From Pseudolabrys sp. (lineage in GTDB: Bacteria > Pseudomonadota > Alphaproteobacteria > Rhizobiales > Xanthobacteraceae), in NCBI GenBank assembly GCA_030655215.1, contig JAURVZ010000011.1, positions 38,566 through 102,565 of the forward strand: a DNA stretch of 64,000 nt, in the 5' to 3' direction. A program made the position numbers and the translations under genes. Each line of letters starts with the position of its first letter. The stretch's first letter is position 1. The notes beneath the pieces are model-generated. The model had not been told where the DNA came from. It saw nothing but the letters and a program-made list of their open reading frames with translations, and did no database searches. Of the stretch, positions 1 to 8,797 are shown one piece after another.

Positions 1-551
1 AGGTATTCAACTTTCGCGGTCCAGGGACCGGAAACGGCGGCTTCGACACCACCACCGAGGGCGTAACCGGCCTTCGTGTCGCTGGTTTCACCGAAGCCGG
101 TGACCGAGTTCTTGACGCCGCCGACGGCCAGACCGCCGGTGACGAAGGGCATGAAGCGGTCGAAGGCGTAGCCGATGCGGCCGCGCGCGGTGCCGAGCCA
201 TTCATTGCGGGTTTCGCAGACGATGCCCGGGGCGCAGGTCGTGCTGCCCTTGACGTTGGACCAGTCGAGGTCGCCCTCGATGCCGAAAACGGTCTGGCTG
301 GACTGCCAGTTGTAGCCGACGGTGCCGCCGACCATGCCGCCACGCGTATTGAAGTCGCCGGCCGCGCCGGAGAAGCTGCTGCGTCCCCAGCCGATGCCGC
401 CGTTGATACCGACGTAAGCACCGGTCCAATTATACAGTTGGACATACGGGATTGCTTTGGTCGGCATCGGGGCAGCGCGGCGCATGTCGGCGGCATTGGC
501 CGAACCCATGAGGGCGGCAACCGCGACGCTGGCGAGAACAAGACGCTTCAT
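1..551 (-). CDS. outer-membrane beta-barrel protein, Omp25/Omp31-like (3' end outside window)
   Basis: Small outer-membrane beta-barrel of the Omp25/31 (OmpA-like transmembrane) family common in Rhizobiales; a structural surface protein or small porin. About 183 codons are visible. An N-terminal signal peptide starts MKRLVLASVAVAALMG and ends near SANA-AD, followed by the ADMRRAAP segment shared with the next gene. Glycine/aromatic strands follow: YNWTGAYVGINGG, VGGTVGYNWQ, FGIEGDLDW, GTARGRIGYAF. The ATG at 549-551 has a purine-rich stretch upstream. The reading frame stays open to base 3 and ends inside a strand (TAKVEYL), so roughly the last 20-40 residues are missing. Its neighbour at 871-1485 is a paralogue on the same strand. 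Substrate or porin activity cannot be read from the sequence. Confidence 0.9.
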   Translation of the reverse strand, partial: MKRLVLASVAVAALMGSANAADMRRAAPMPTKAIPYVQLYNWTGAYVGINGGIGWGRSSFSGAAGDFNTRGGMVGGTVGYNWQSSQTVFGIEGDLDWSNVKGSTTCAPGIVCETRNEWLGTARGRIGYAFDRFMPFVTGGLAVGGVKNSVTGFGETSDTKAGYALGGGVEAAVSGPWTAKVEY

Positions 552-870
552 TCTTAAAGATCTCCGTAAGGCTAGTAAGCGGTGGCAGCCCCAAATTCTG
601 AAGGCACAGTATTCGTAATAGAACTCAGGTCTAGTGCGAAAAAGACACACACATCAATAGATTACACAGCGTATAATCGTATTTGTGTCCACCAAAAGAC
701 ATGATCTTGCCTTGATTGAGACCGGCGAACACAGGAATGGTAGGTCAGTAATTACTTGTTAATGTCTTTTTGACGGGACGGATACATTCAGCAAAGTTCC
801 ACGGACAAAACTGGGGCAAAGAAAAACCCCGGGCTGCGGGCCCGGGGTTCGGATCAACTGAGTGGCGAAG
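552..870. other. intergenic region between two outer-membrane protein genes
   Basis: A 319-base non-coding stretch. It holds the intrinsic terminator of the downstream-listed minus-strand omp gene (822-849) and must contain the promoter and leader of the partial omp gene ending at 551. The stretch 600-770 is AT-rich for this genome. I see no open frame with coding character. Confidence 0.6.
822..849 (-). terminator. intrinsic terminator of the omp gene at 871-1485
   Basis: Perfect GC-rich hairpin: arms AACCCCGGG (825-833) and CCCGGGGTT (841-849), with a run of five T on the minus strand (822-826) after the stem. It lies just downstream of the stop codon of the minus-strand omp gene. Confidence 0.85.
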
Positions 871-1485
871 CTAGAAGTGGTAGTTGACGCCGACGCGCAG
901 GATGCTGGTCGACAGGCCAACCTGGTTGCCGGTGACCGAATAGGCCCGGCTGCTGAGGTCGGCATAGAGATATTCGATCTTGCCCGACCACTGCTGGTTG
1001 AAGCCGACTTCCATGCCGACGCCGCCGGTCCAGCCGATATGGGTCTTGTCCTCGGACAGGCCGAAGCTCTCAGCCTTGAGGCCGCCATAGGCCAGGCCGA
1101 GCGTGCCGTAGAACAGGATGTTGTTCATCGCCAGACCGGCGCGGCCGCGCAACGTGCCGAACCACGGGTTCGAGAACTTGAACGGGGCGAAGGTGTCGTC
1201 GGCGCCGCTGATTTGCAGGTCGGTTTCCGCGCCGAAAACAAATTGGCCATTCTGCCAGTTGTAACCGAGCTGGAGACCACCCTCTAGACCACTCGGGTTC
1301 GTGCCGGTGTTCTTCGCCTTGCCCCACTGGTAACCAACATTGGCGCCGGCATAGGCGCCGGCCCAGTTGTAATAGGCCGCCTGCGGCGCCTGATAGTAAG
1401 GCGCGGAACGGCGCATATCGGCCGCATTCGCTGCGCCAGACGCCATCAAACCGACGAGGATCACGCCGAAAATCGTTTTGTTCAT
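871..1485 (-). CDS. outer-membrane beta-barrel protein, Omp25/Omp31-like
   Basis: Complete 204-residue outer-membrane beta-barrel paralogous to the gene at 1-551. The signal peptide MNKTIFGVILVGLMASG ends at AANA-AD and is followed by ADMRRSAPYYQ. Barrel strands include YNWAGAYAGANVGYQWG, GGLQLGYNWQNGQFVFGAE, FGTLRGRAGLAMNN and a final strand ILRVGVNYHF ending in Phe, the usual outer-membrane insertion signal. The ATG at 1485 is preferred to a GTG 12 bases upstream because GGAGAG sits 5-8 bases before it. A clean intrinsic terminator follows, so it is probably transcribed alone. The role is inferred only from family: envelope structure or small-solute passage. Confidence 0.92.
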   Translation of the reverse strand: MNKTIFGVILVGLMASGAANAADMRRSAPYYQAPQAAYYNWAGAYAGANVGYQWGKAKNTGTNPSGLEGGLQLGYNWQNGQFVFGAETDLQISGADDTFAPFKFSNPWFGTLRGRAGLAMNNILFYGTLGLAYGGLKAESFGLSEDKTHIGWTGGVGMEVGFNQQWSGKIEYLYADLSSRAYSVTGNQVGLSTSILRVGVNYHF

Positions 1486-1738
1486 TTTGCTCTCCACTCA
1501 CACCACTCGAGGCGCTTCGCCTGATTTGCTTGCCCGTCTCGGTTAGGAAACTTGGACAATTTTTCGTAAGGCCGTTATCGCGCTTTTTAAGTTAAACGGT
1601 TATGAATCGGTTCAACGACACGAGTGGTTATCCCTAAAGAAGTCTTAGCAATCGCAGCGTGCTTACGTTTTGTTGACTATAAATTTCTCCCCGCATGCGC
1701 GATGACTTTGCGCTGCTGCACCCTTCATAGAAATCCTG

Positions 1739-2509
1739 ATGTCGATGACCACAACAGCGATCGGCCCGCGAGCGGCCCTGATTACCGGCGGCGGACGCCG
1801 CATCGGCGCAGCGATTGCGCTCGCGCTGTCGCGCGCCGGTTACGACGTCGTCCTGCATGCCAACACCTCGCGCAGCGATGCCGAGGCGCTGGCCGCGAAG
1901 ATCAACAGCGCCGGGCGGCGCGCCAATGTCGTGCTCGCCGATCTCGCCGATGCCAAGGCGGTTGCTGCCTTGATCCCGGCGGCAGCGGTGTTCGGGCCGC
2001 TGACGCTGCTGGTCAACAATGCCAGCGTGTTCGATGACGATGAAATCGGTGCGCTGGAGCGCGAGCAGTTCGAGCGGACGATGGCGATCAACCTGACCGC
2101 GCCCTTGTTCCTGGCGCAGGCTTTCGCTGCGCAGGCACTTGCGGGCCGTGATGCCTCGATCATCAATATTGCCGACCAGCGTGTATTGCGGCCGACGCCG
2201 AAGTTCTTCTCCTACGCCTTGAGCAAAGCAGCATTGCACGCGGCAACGGTCACCTTGGCGCAAGGTCTGGCGCCGCTGCGCGTCAATGCGGTGGCGCCGG
2301 GCCCGGTACTGCCAAGCCCGCGCCAGAGCGATGAGCAGTTCGCGGAACAGGCCGCTCTGGTGCCGCTCGGGCAGGGGCCAACGCCTGAGGATATTGCCGA
2401 TGCCGTGCTGTATCTCGCCGCCGCCTCAAAGGTCACCGGCGTGACGCTTCCTGTGGATGGCGGCCAGCATATTGCCTGGCGGACGCCCGACAGCGACGTG
2501 GCGGAATAG
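1739..2509 (+). CDS. SDR oxidoreductase, pteridine reductase/FolM-like
   Basis: NAD(P)-dependent short-chain dehydrogenase/reductase of 256 residues. The cofactor loop is TGGGRRIG (about 16-23), the RRIG form typical of pteridine reductases and dihydromonapterin reductase (FolM) rather than FabG. NNAS is at 93-96 and YALSK gives catalytic Tyr159 and Lys163. The position normally held by the catalytic Ser reads IADQ (Asp near 146), also as in FolM/PTR1. This supports reduction of dihydropterin or a similar substrate in the cytoplasm, but the substrate is inference. The gene stops 32 bases before uvrC and may be co-transcribed with it. An ATG two codons in (1745) is an alternative start. Confidence 0.82.
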   Translation: MSMTTTAIGPRAALITGGGRRIGAAIALALSRAGYDVVLHANTSRSDAEALAAKINSAGRRANVVLADLADAKAVAALIPAAAVFGPLTLLVNNASVFDDDEIGALEREQFERTMAINLTAPLFLAQAFAAQALAGRDASIINIADQRVLRPTPKFFSYALSKAALHAATVTLAQGLAPLRVNAVAPGPVLPSPRQSDEQFAEQAALVPLGQGPTPEDIADAVLYLAAASKVTGVTLPVDGGQHIAWRTPDSDVAE

Positions 2510-2541
2510 ACTTTCCGCACTTATCTTAAAGTCTGAAAACC

Positions 2542-4563
2542 ATGAGCGGCGGCAACAAAGACATCGACCCGAGCAGCAACGAACTCCGCGAGGAGGACGA
2601 AGAATCCACGCTGCCCGAGCTTGACCTCAATCATGACGCGACCGAGCCGGCTGAAGGCACGCTCGCCAATGGCGCGGCAGCGATCGCGCGCGCCGTCAAG
2701 CATGCGCCGTCGTCGCCCGGCGTCTATCGCATGATCGATGCGAAAGGCGAGGTGCTCTATGTCGGCAAAGCCAAGAGCATCAAGAAGCGCGTCACGTCCT
2801 ATACGCGGCCGAACGCGCATGACAGCCGTATCACACGGATGATCGCCGCGACGGTGACGATGGAATTCGTCTCGACCGCGACCGAGACCGAAGCGCTGCT
2901 GCTCGAAGCCAATTTGATCAAGCGGCTGCGTCCGCGCTTCAACGTGCTGCTGCGCGACGATAAGTCGTTCCCGTACATCATCATCACCAATGACCACTGG
3001 GCGCCGCAGATCCTCAAGCATCGCGGCGCGCGCACGCGGCCGGGCAATTACTACGGACCCTTCGCCAGCGCCGGTGCGGTGAACCGCACGGTCAATGCGC
3101 TGCAACGCGCCTTCCTATTGCGCTCATGCTCGGATTCATTTTTCGAGTCGCGGACGCGGCCATGCCTGCTGCATCAGATCAAGCGCTGTTCGGCGCCGTG
3201 CACGCAGGAGATCGACTTCGCCGGCTACAGCGAACTGGTGCGCGAGGCCAATGCCTTTCTCGATGGCCGCAGCCGCTCGGTGCAAAAGGAACTGTCGGCG
3301 GAAATGTCGACGGCATCCGAGGCGCTCGATTTCGAACGGGCCGCGATCTATCGCGACCGTTTGGCTGCGCTGTCGGCGATCCAGTCGCATCAGGGAATCA
3401 ATCCGCGCAATGTTGAAGAGGCCGACGTCTTCGCCGTGCATCAGGATGGCGGCTACAGCGTCGTCGAGGTGTTCTTCTTCCGCACCGGCCAGAACTGGGG
3501 CAACCGCGCTTACTTCCCCAAGGCCGATCGCTCACTGAGCGGTGCCGAAGTGCTGAGCGCCTTCATGGCGCAGTTCTATGACGACAAGCCGGCGCCGCGC
3601 CTCATTCTCTCCTCGGATGATTTCGAGGAGCGTGAATTGCTGGCCGAGGCGCTGTCGGTGAAGACCGGCCGCAAGATCGAGATCAGTGTGCCGCAACGTG
3701 GCGAGCGCAAAGATCTGGTCATGCATGCGCTGGCCAATGGCAAAGAGGCTTTGTCGCGCAAGCTCGCCGATACGGCCTCGCAGCAGCGGCTGTTCAAGGC
3801 GATGACCGAGGCATTCTCGCTGCCGCGCGCGCCGCGCCGTATCGAGGTCTACGACAACAGCCATATCAGCGGCACCAATGCGGTCGGCGGCATGATCGTT
3901 GCCGGGCCGGAAGGCTTCCGCAAAAACCAGTATCGCAAGTTCAACATCCGCTCGACCGACATCACGCCGGGCGATGATTACGGCATGATGCGTGAAGTGC
4001 TGCGGCGGCGCTTCAAGCGGTTGATCGACGAGAGCCCGCGGTTGACTGCCGACACAGCGCTCGTCGCCGTGCTGACCGGCAATGCGGAAGACGAAGCGCC
4101 CGACTCACCCTGGCCCGATCTTGTGTTGATCGACGGCGGGCAGGGGCAATTGCGCTCAGCGACCGAGACCTTGGCTGAACTCGGCATCACCAATGTGCCG
4201 CTGGTCGCCATCGCCAAAGGCATGGACCGCGAAGCGGGACGCGAAACCTTCTTCATGCCGGGCCGCAATCCGTTCAAATTGCCCCCGCGCGATCCGCTGC
4301 TGTACTTCGTCGAGCGCCTGCGCGACGAGGCGCATCGCTTCGCCATCGGCTCGCATCGCGCAAGGCGCAAGAAGGACATTCGCGAGTCCGGTTTGCAGGA
4401 AATCGCCGGCATCGGGCCGACGCGCAAGCGGGCGCTGCTGCATCATTTTGGCACCTTGAAAGCCATCGAGCGCGCCAGCCTGTCCGACCTGTCGCATGTG
4501 CCCGGCATCAATGCGGAAACGGCGAAGAAGATATATGACTTCTTCCACGAAAAGGCGCAGTAA
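2542..4563 (+). CDS. uvrC: excinuclease ABC subunit C
   Basis: UvrC, the nuclease of UvrABC nucleotide-excision repair; it cuts on both sides of a DNA lesion after UvrB loading. The protein has 673 residues. The GIY-YIG domain starts about residue 55 ([20 protein letters not shown]). A UVR segment ([19 protein letters not shown]) lies near residue 260, followed by the C-terminal RNase H-like nuclease half ([28 protein letters not shown]) and a terminal helix-hairpin-helix pair ([29 protein letters not shown]). The N-terminal 50 residues are acidic and longer than in E. coli UvrC, a common trait in this order. It sits between the SDR gene and a dioxygenase gene. Confidence 0.97.
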   Translation: MSGGNKDIDPSSNELREEDEESTLPELDLNHDATEPAEGTLANGAAAIARAVKHAPSSPGVYRMIDAKGEVLYVGKAKSIKKRVTSYTRPNAHDSRITRMIAATVTMEFVSTATETEALLLEANLIKRLRPRFNVLLRDDKSFPYIIITNDHWAPQILKHRGARTRPGNYYGPFASAGAVNRTVNALQRAFLLRSCSDSFFESRTRPCLLHQIKRCSAPCTQEIDFAGYSELVREANAFLDGRSRSVQKELSAEMSTASEALDFERAAIYRDRLAALSAIQSHQGINPRNVEEADVFAVHQDGGYSVVEVFFFRTGQNWGNRAYFPKADRSLSGAEVLSAFMAQFYDDKPAPRLILSSDDFEERELLAEALSVKTGRKIEISVPQRGERKDLVMHALANGKEALSRKLADTASQQRLFKAMTEAFSLPRAPRRIEVYDNSHISGTNAVGGMIVAGPEGFRKNQYRKFNIRSTDITPGDDYGMMREVLRRRFKRLIDESPRLTADTALVAVLTGNAEDEAPDSPWPDLVLIDGGQGQLRSATETLAELGITNVPLVAIAKGMDREAGRETFFMPGRNPFKLPPRDPLLYFVERLRDEAHRFAIGSHRARRKKDIRESGLQEIAGIGPTRKRALLHHFGTLKAIERASLSDLSHVPGINAETAKKIYDFFHEKAQ

Positions 4564-4593
4564 CGCCGGCAAAGAAAATCCGGGGAGTTCCGC

Positions 4594-5484
4594 GTGATCA
4601 TCAAAAGCCAGCAAGACGTCACGCCGGCCGTCATCGACGCCTACAAGAACATCGACGATCCGCGCTTGCGCGAGATCGTCGCCTCACTGGTCAGGCACCT
4701 GCATGATTTCGCCCGCGATGTGCATTTGACCGAAGCGGAATTCGGCGCTGCGGCGCAGATCATCGCCCGCATGGGCCAGATGTCGAACGCCACGCATAAT
4801 GAAGTGGTGCTGATGTCCGGCTCGCTCGGCTTCTCGGCGCTCGTCTGCCTGCTCAATAACGGCAATAACGGCCAGACCGAAACGACGGCAAATTTGCTCG
4901 GGCCGTTCTGGCGGATGAATTCGCCGAAGACCGAGAATGGCGGCTCGATCGTGCGCTCACCGACGCCGGGGCCGGAACTGTTCGTCGATGCCTACGTGAA
5001 AGACACAAACGGCAAGCCAATCGCCAGCGCGCTGGTCGACGTCTGGCACTCGTCGCCGGACGGACTTTACGAGCAGCAGGATCCGGACCAGGCCGACATG
5101 AACCTGCGCGGCCAGTTCACCACCGATGATAACGGCTATTTCGGTTTCCGTAGCGTTCGGCCCGCCGGTTATCCGATTCCCATCGAAGGCCCGGTTGGCG
5201 ATCTGCTGCGCGCCGCCAAGCGCCACAATTTCCGCCCGGCGCATTTGCACTTCCTGATCTTCAAGGAGGGTTTCAAGACGCATATCTCGCAGATCTACGA
5301 TCCGACTGACGAGAAGCTGGAAACCGACGTGCAATTCGGCGTCACCAAGGCCTTGCTCGGCGATTACACCCGCCACGATGGGCCGGCGCCGGCAAAGGAC
5401 GTCAAAGGCGAGTGGTATTCGCTGAAGCAGGCTTTCACGATGGAGGCGGGCGTGGCCCGTCTGCCCAAACCGCCCATTGATTAG
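4594..5484 (+). CDS. intradiol ring-cleavage dioxygenase (catechol/hydroxyquinol 1,2-dioxygenase type)
   Basis: Non-haem Fe(III) intradiol dioxygenase that opens catechol-type rings between the two hydroxyls. The 296-residue protein has the N-terminal dimerisation helices of the catechol/hydroxyquinol subgroup (residues 1-100, including NEVVLMSGSLGF) and then the beta-sandwich core. Iron ligands are Tyr159 (DGLYEQQ), Tyr193 (AGYPIPIEGPVG), His217 and His219 (RPAHLHF). LLGPFWR near 101-107 matches hydroxyquinol 1,2-dioxygenases. GTG start, with GGGGAG 8-10 bases upstream. No other aromatic-degradation genes flank it, so the true substrate is open. It may share a transcript with uvrC (30-base gap). 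Confidence 0.9.
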   Translation: MIIKSQQDVTPAVIDAYKNIDDPRLREIVASLVRHLHDFARDVHLTEAEFGAAAQIIARMGQMSNATHNEVVLMSGSLGFSALVCLLNNGNNGQTETTANLLGPFWRMNSPKTENGGSIVRSPTPGPELFVDAYVKDTNGKPIASALVDVWHSSPDGLYEQQDPDQADMNLRGQFTTDDNGYFGFRSVRPAGYPIPIEGPVGDLLRAAKRHNFRPAHLHFLIFKEGFKTHISQIYDPTDEKLETDVQFGVTKALLGDYTRHDGPAPAKDVKGEWYSLKQAFTMEAGVARLPKPPID

Positions 5485-5559
5485 CCGGTAAACACGGTTT
5501 GACGGGACCGCTTGGTGAGGGCGGTTGACCTTGCTCCCCCTCCGGTGTTCTTTGGCCGC

Positions 5560-6168
5560 ATGAACGCGATCAATACCAAGCGGCTTCCGGCACATCCGCT
5601 CGCGCTGGCGAATATGCTCACCTATGCGCGCATTGCAGCCGTGCCGGTCGTGGTCGCGCTCTTGTTCTGGCAAAGCATTCTCGGCGGCGGCCTGTGGCTG
5701 CGCTGGGTGGCGCTGGCGTTTTTCATCGCCGCCGGCCTGACCGATATTCTCGATGGTTATGTCGCGCGCCGGCTCGGCCAGCAATCGTCGCTCGGCCGCA
5801 TGCTCGATCCGATTGCCGACAAGTTGCTGGTCGCCTCCAGTCTGTTGATGCTGGCTGCCGGCACGACGATTCGCGGCTGGGCGCTGCTCGCCGCTGTCAT
5901 CATCCTGTGCCGCGAAATCCTCGTCTCCGGCTTGCGTGAGTTCCTCGCGGAGCTGCGCGTCAGTGTTCCCGTGTCGCAACTCGCCAAATGGAAAACCTTC
6001 GGCCAGCTGCTGGCGATCGGCTTTCTCATTGCCGGCGAAGCGGGCGAGAAAGTGCTGCCGGTGACCATCGAGATTGGCATCACGCTGTTGTGGATCGCGG
6101 CGCTGGTCACGCTCTACACCGGCTGGGATTACCTGCGCGCCGGCCTGCGCTATATGATCGACGAATGA
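5560..6168 (+). CDS. pgsA: CDP-diacylglycerol--glycerol-3-phosphate 3-phosphatidyltransferase
   Basis: Makes phosphatidylglycerol phosphate, the committed step to phosphatidylglycerol and cardiolipin, in the inner membrane. The full CDP-alcohol phosphotransferase signature is present from Asp62: DILDGYVARR, then G79, D83 and D87 (GRMLDPIADK). Several hydrophobic membrane segments surround it. The ATG at 5560 (MNAINTKRL) is chosen over a TTG 48 bases upstream, because family members begin near here. The stop codon overlaps the moaD start (ATGA), so pgsA-moaD-moaE are probably one transcript. Confidence 0.95.
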   Translation: MNAINTKRLPAHPLALANMLTYARIAAVPVVVALLFWQSILGGGLWLRWVALAFFIAAGLTDILDGYVARRLGQQSSLGRMLDPIADKLLVASSLLMLAAGTTIRGWALLAAVIILCREILVSGLREFLAELRVSVPVSQLAKWKTFGQLLAIGFLIAGEAGEKVLPVTIEIGITLLWIAALVTLYTGWDYLRAGLRYMIDE

Positions 6169-6428
6169 GCAGGACCCTTAAGGTCAGATACTTTGCCTGG
6201 GTGCGCGAGCGCATCGGCAAGACGGATGAAGATGTCGACGTTCCGGATAGCGTCGTGACGGTTGCCGACCTGGTGACTTTTCTCACCGCGCGCGGCGAGG
6301 AATATGCCTATGCCTTCGAGAACCCGAAGGTCATCCGCGCGGCCATCGACCGCAAGCATGTGAAGCCGCAAACGGCGCTGGGCCAGGCCACGGAAATCGC
6401 CTTTTTCCCGCCCATGACCGGCGGGTGA
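6165..6428 (+). CDS. moaD: molybdopterin synthase small subunit MoaD
   Basis: Ubiquitin-like sulphur carrier of molybdopterin synthase; its C-terminal thiocarboxylate gives sulphur to precursor Z. The 87-residue protein starts MSRTLKVRYFAWVRERIG and ends in the obligatory Gly-Gly (FPPMTGG). The start codon overlaps the pgsA stop by four bases (ATGA), and moaE follows 32 bases downstream. The pairing with moaE makes the assignment firm. Confidence 0.95.
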   Translation: MSRTLKVRYFAWVRERIGKTDEDVDVPDSVVTVADLVTFLTARGEEYAYAFENPKVIRAAIDRKHVKPQTALGQATEIAFFPPMTGG

Positions 6429-6460
6429 CGGGGAAGGGGCAATGCACTAGACTTCTGTGC

Positions 6461-6946
6461 ATGGCCACCATCTCCACCGTCCGCATCCAGAGCGAGCCGT
6501 TCGACGTCGCCGCCGAGGCGGTGAAGATCACGCGCGGGCGCACCGATGCCGGCGCGGTCGTCACCTTCACCGGCATTTGCCGCGGCGACGAGAACGGCGA
6601 GCCGATCGCGGCGCTGACGCTCGAACATTATCCCGGCATGGCCGAGACTGAGATCGAAAGCCATGTCGCTGAGGCGGCGGCGCGCTGGCCGCTGATCGGC
6701 GTCACCGTCATTCACCGTTACGGCCGCCTCGTGCCGGGCGAGGACATCATGATGGTGGTAACGGTGTCGTCGCATCGCGCTGCCGCCTTTGAGGCGGCCG
6801 ATTTCCTGATGGATTATCTCAAGACGCGCGCGCCGTTCTGGAAGCAGGTCGAGAAGGCAGGCGCCACGACATGGGTCGAGGCCAAGGCCGAAGATGATGC
6901 AGCCGCCGAACGCTGGACCACTGGCAAGCCGGAAGCGGCGGAGTAG
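6461..6946 (+). CDS. moaE: molybdopterin synthase catalytic subunit MoaE
   Basis: Large, catalytic subunit of molybdopterin synthase, forming the heterotetramer with MoaD. The 161-residue protein carries GAVVTFTGICRG near residue 30, the substrate-binding HRYGRLVPGE and the active-site lysine motif RAPFWKQVE. The ATG at 6461 (MATISTVRI) is preferred to a GTG at 6425 that overlaps moaD. The C-terminus is slightly extended and Glu/Ala-rich. The next gene begins three bases after the stop. Confidence 0.95.
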   Translation: MATISTVRIQSEPFDVAAEAVKITRGRTDAGAVVTFTGICRGDENGEPIAALTLEHYPGMAETEIESHVAEAAARWPLIGVTVIHRYGRLVPGEDIMMVVTVSSHRAAAFEAADFLMDYLKTRAPFWKQVEKAGATTWVEAKAEDDAAAERWTTGKPEAAE

Positions 6947-6949
6947 GCG

Positions 6950-7726
6950 ATGCTGCTCAGCCGCCGCCATGTCCTGAGCCTGTTTGCCGGTGGCGCGGCC
7001 TTGGCCATTGGCGGACCGTCAGCGCTTGCTGAACATGCGCGCATCTTGCGCCTGATCGACAAGGCGCATGCGCTGCCATCGGTCGGCGCGCGCATCGATT
7101 TCATTTCCAGGGCGCTGCTCGGGACGCCGTATCGCGGCTACACTTTGATCGGCGGCCCACGCAAGCCGGAGAAATTCGTTGCGCGTGACGACGCCTTCGA
7201 TTGCGTGACCTATGTCGAAGCAGTGCTGGCGGCGGCCATGGTCCAGTCGCCGGATGCATATCAGCCGATGCTGAAGCAGATCCGCTATCGCGATGGCGAG
7301 GTCGCGTGGCACGAGCGCAATCATTACTTCTCGCAATGGTGCGACAACAATGTCGCCAATCAACGCTGCAAGCCGGTGGTTGTGCCGGGCGTCGCGACTG
7401 TCGACAAGACCTTGAACTTCATGCCGGCGCTCGGCGCCCGCCGCGTTTCATTGCACGCCGTGCCGCGCGCCGATCTCATCGACAACAAGCAATTGCTCGC
7501 CACCGGCGACATCATTGCCTTCCTGTCGCAGCGACCGAAGCTCGATTACTTCCATGTCGGTTTTGTTGTCGTCGCGCCCGATGGTGGCCTGTGGCTGCGC
7601 CATGCGGCGAAGAGCCGTCGCCGCGTTGTCGATGAACCGCTCCTGCGCTTTCTCGCCACAAACCGCGTCAAGGCTGTGACACTCTTACGCCCGCAGGAAC
7701 CCGAGGACGCCGTCGCACTTATATAA
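6950..7726 (+). CDS. DUF1460 (amidase-like, NlpC/P60-related fold) exported protein
   Basis: A 258-residue protein of the DUF1460 family, cysteine-peptidase-like enzymes thought to act as N-acetylmuramoyl-L-alanine amidases. The family hallmark is FDCVTYVEAVLA (Cys near residue 84), with a His in the C-terminal part (YFHVGFVV) as probable partner. The N-terminus MLLSRRHVLSLFAGGAALAI has adjacent arginines before a hydrophobic stretch and looks like a Tat or Sec signal, so the enzyme is probably periplasmic. It starts three bases after moaE, giving the end of the pgsA-moaD-moaE run. Activity on peptidoglycan is family inference. Confidence 0.8.
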   Translation: MLLSRRHVLSLFAGGAALAIGGPSALAEHARILRLIDKAHALPSVGARIDFISRALLGTPYRGYTLIGGPRKPEKFVARDDAFDCVTYVEAVLAAAMVQSPDAYQPMLKQIRYRDGEVAWHERNHYFSQWCDNNVANQRCKPVVVPGVATVDKTLNFMPALGARRVSLHAVPRADLIDNKQLLATGDIIAFLSQRPKLDYFHVGFVVVAPDGGLWLRHAAKSRRRVVDEPLLRFLATNRVKAVTLLRPQEPEDAVALI

Positions 7727-7753
7727 GTGGGGGGGCGTTATCCGGAATTTTCA

Positions 7754-8797
7754 ATGCTTGCGATAACTGTCCGGCCGGGTCAGCCGAATTCCATTCAACG
7801 CGATGATGTTGCTCCGCCGCCGATGACCGACGGCAGCGTTCTGGTGCGCGCGTTGGCGCTCGGTATTTGCGGCACGGACCGCGAGATCATCCATGGCGAT
7901 TATGGCTGGGCGCCGCCCGGCGAGGAGCGATTGATCCTCGGCCATGAATCGCTGGGCCGTGTCGAGGATGCACCTTCGGATAGCGGCTTTGCGCGGGGCG
8001 ATCTTGTTGTCGGCATTGTGCGCCGGCCCGATCCGGTGCCGTGCCCGGCTTGCGCCACAGGCGAATGGGATATGTGCCGCAACGGCCAATATACCGAGCG
8101 CGGCATCAAGCATCGCAACGGCTATGGCAGCGGACAATTCCGCTGCGAGCCGGATTTCCTCATCAAGCTCGATCCGTCGCTCGGCGATGCTGGTGTATTG
8201 CTGGAGCCGGCCAGCGTCGTTGCCAAATGCTGGGAGCATATTTTGCGCATCGGCCGCCGCAGCGCGTCGTGGCATCCGAATGTTGCGCTGATCACCGGCG
8301 CGGGTCCGGTCGGGCTGCTCGCGGCGATGATGGGGCAACAGCTCGGTTTCGAGATGCATGTCTATGATCACAACACAGACGGCCCCAAGCCCGGCCTGGT
8401 GCGCGATCTTGGCGCCACCTATCACAGCGGCGATCTCGGCACATTGTCGCCGGACATCGCCATTGAATGCACGGCGGTGACGCCGGTCGTTCTCGATGTC
8501 ATAGGCCGCGCCGCTGCTTCAGGCATTGTCTGCCTTGCCGGCGTGTCGTCCGGCGGCAAACCGGTGCAGTTCGATGTCGGCATCTTCAACCGTAATCTGG
8601 TGCTGCAGAACCAGGTTGTGTTCGGCTCGGTCAATGCCAATCGGCGTCACTACAGGGCGGCCGCCGATGCGCTGGCCAAGGCCGACAAGCAATGGCTGGC
8701 GCGGCTGATCAATCGCCGCGTGCCTTTGTCGCGCTGGCGCGAAGCGTTTGAAGATCGTAAAGGCGACATCAAGGTCGTTCTGGATTTCGCTGCATGA
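7754..8797 (+). CDS. zinc-dependent alcohol dehydrogenase, glucose 1-dehydrogenase-like
   Basis: A 347-residue medium-chain dehydrogenase of the archaeal glucose-dehydrogenase type (GroES-like N-domain, Rossmann domain, Glu_dehyd_C-like end). Catalytic zinc residues appear as GICGTDREI and GHESLGRV. The structural-zinc lobe region is PVPCPACATGEWDMCRNG, with three cysteines in the classic spacing. The nucleotide-binding loop is ITGAGPVGLLAA. It oxidises glucose or a related sugar with NAD(P)+ by family inference. The ATG at 7754 is chosen over a GTG at 7727. The stop overlaps the start of the GH15 gene (ATGA), which suggests that the sugar released by one enzyme feeds the other. Confidence 0.85.
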   Translation: MLAITVRPGQPNSIQRDDVAPPPMTDGSVLVRALALGICGTDREIIHGDYGWAPPGEERLILGHESLGRVEDAPSDSGFARGDLVVGIVRRPDPVPCPACATGEWDMCRNGQYTERGIKHRNGYGSGQFRCEPDFLIKLDPSLGDAGVLLEPASVVAKCWEHILRIGRRSASWHPNVALITGAGPVGLLAAMMGQQLGFEMHVYDHNTDGPKPGLVRDLGATYHSGDLGTLSPDIAIECTAVTPVVLDVIGRAAASGIVCLAGVSSGGKPVQFDVGIFNRNLVLQNQVVFGSVNANRRHYRAAADALAKADKQWLARLINRRVPLSRWREAFEDRKGDIKVVLDFAA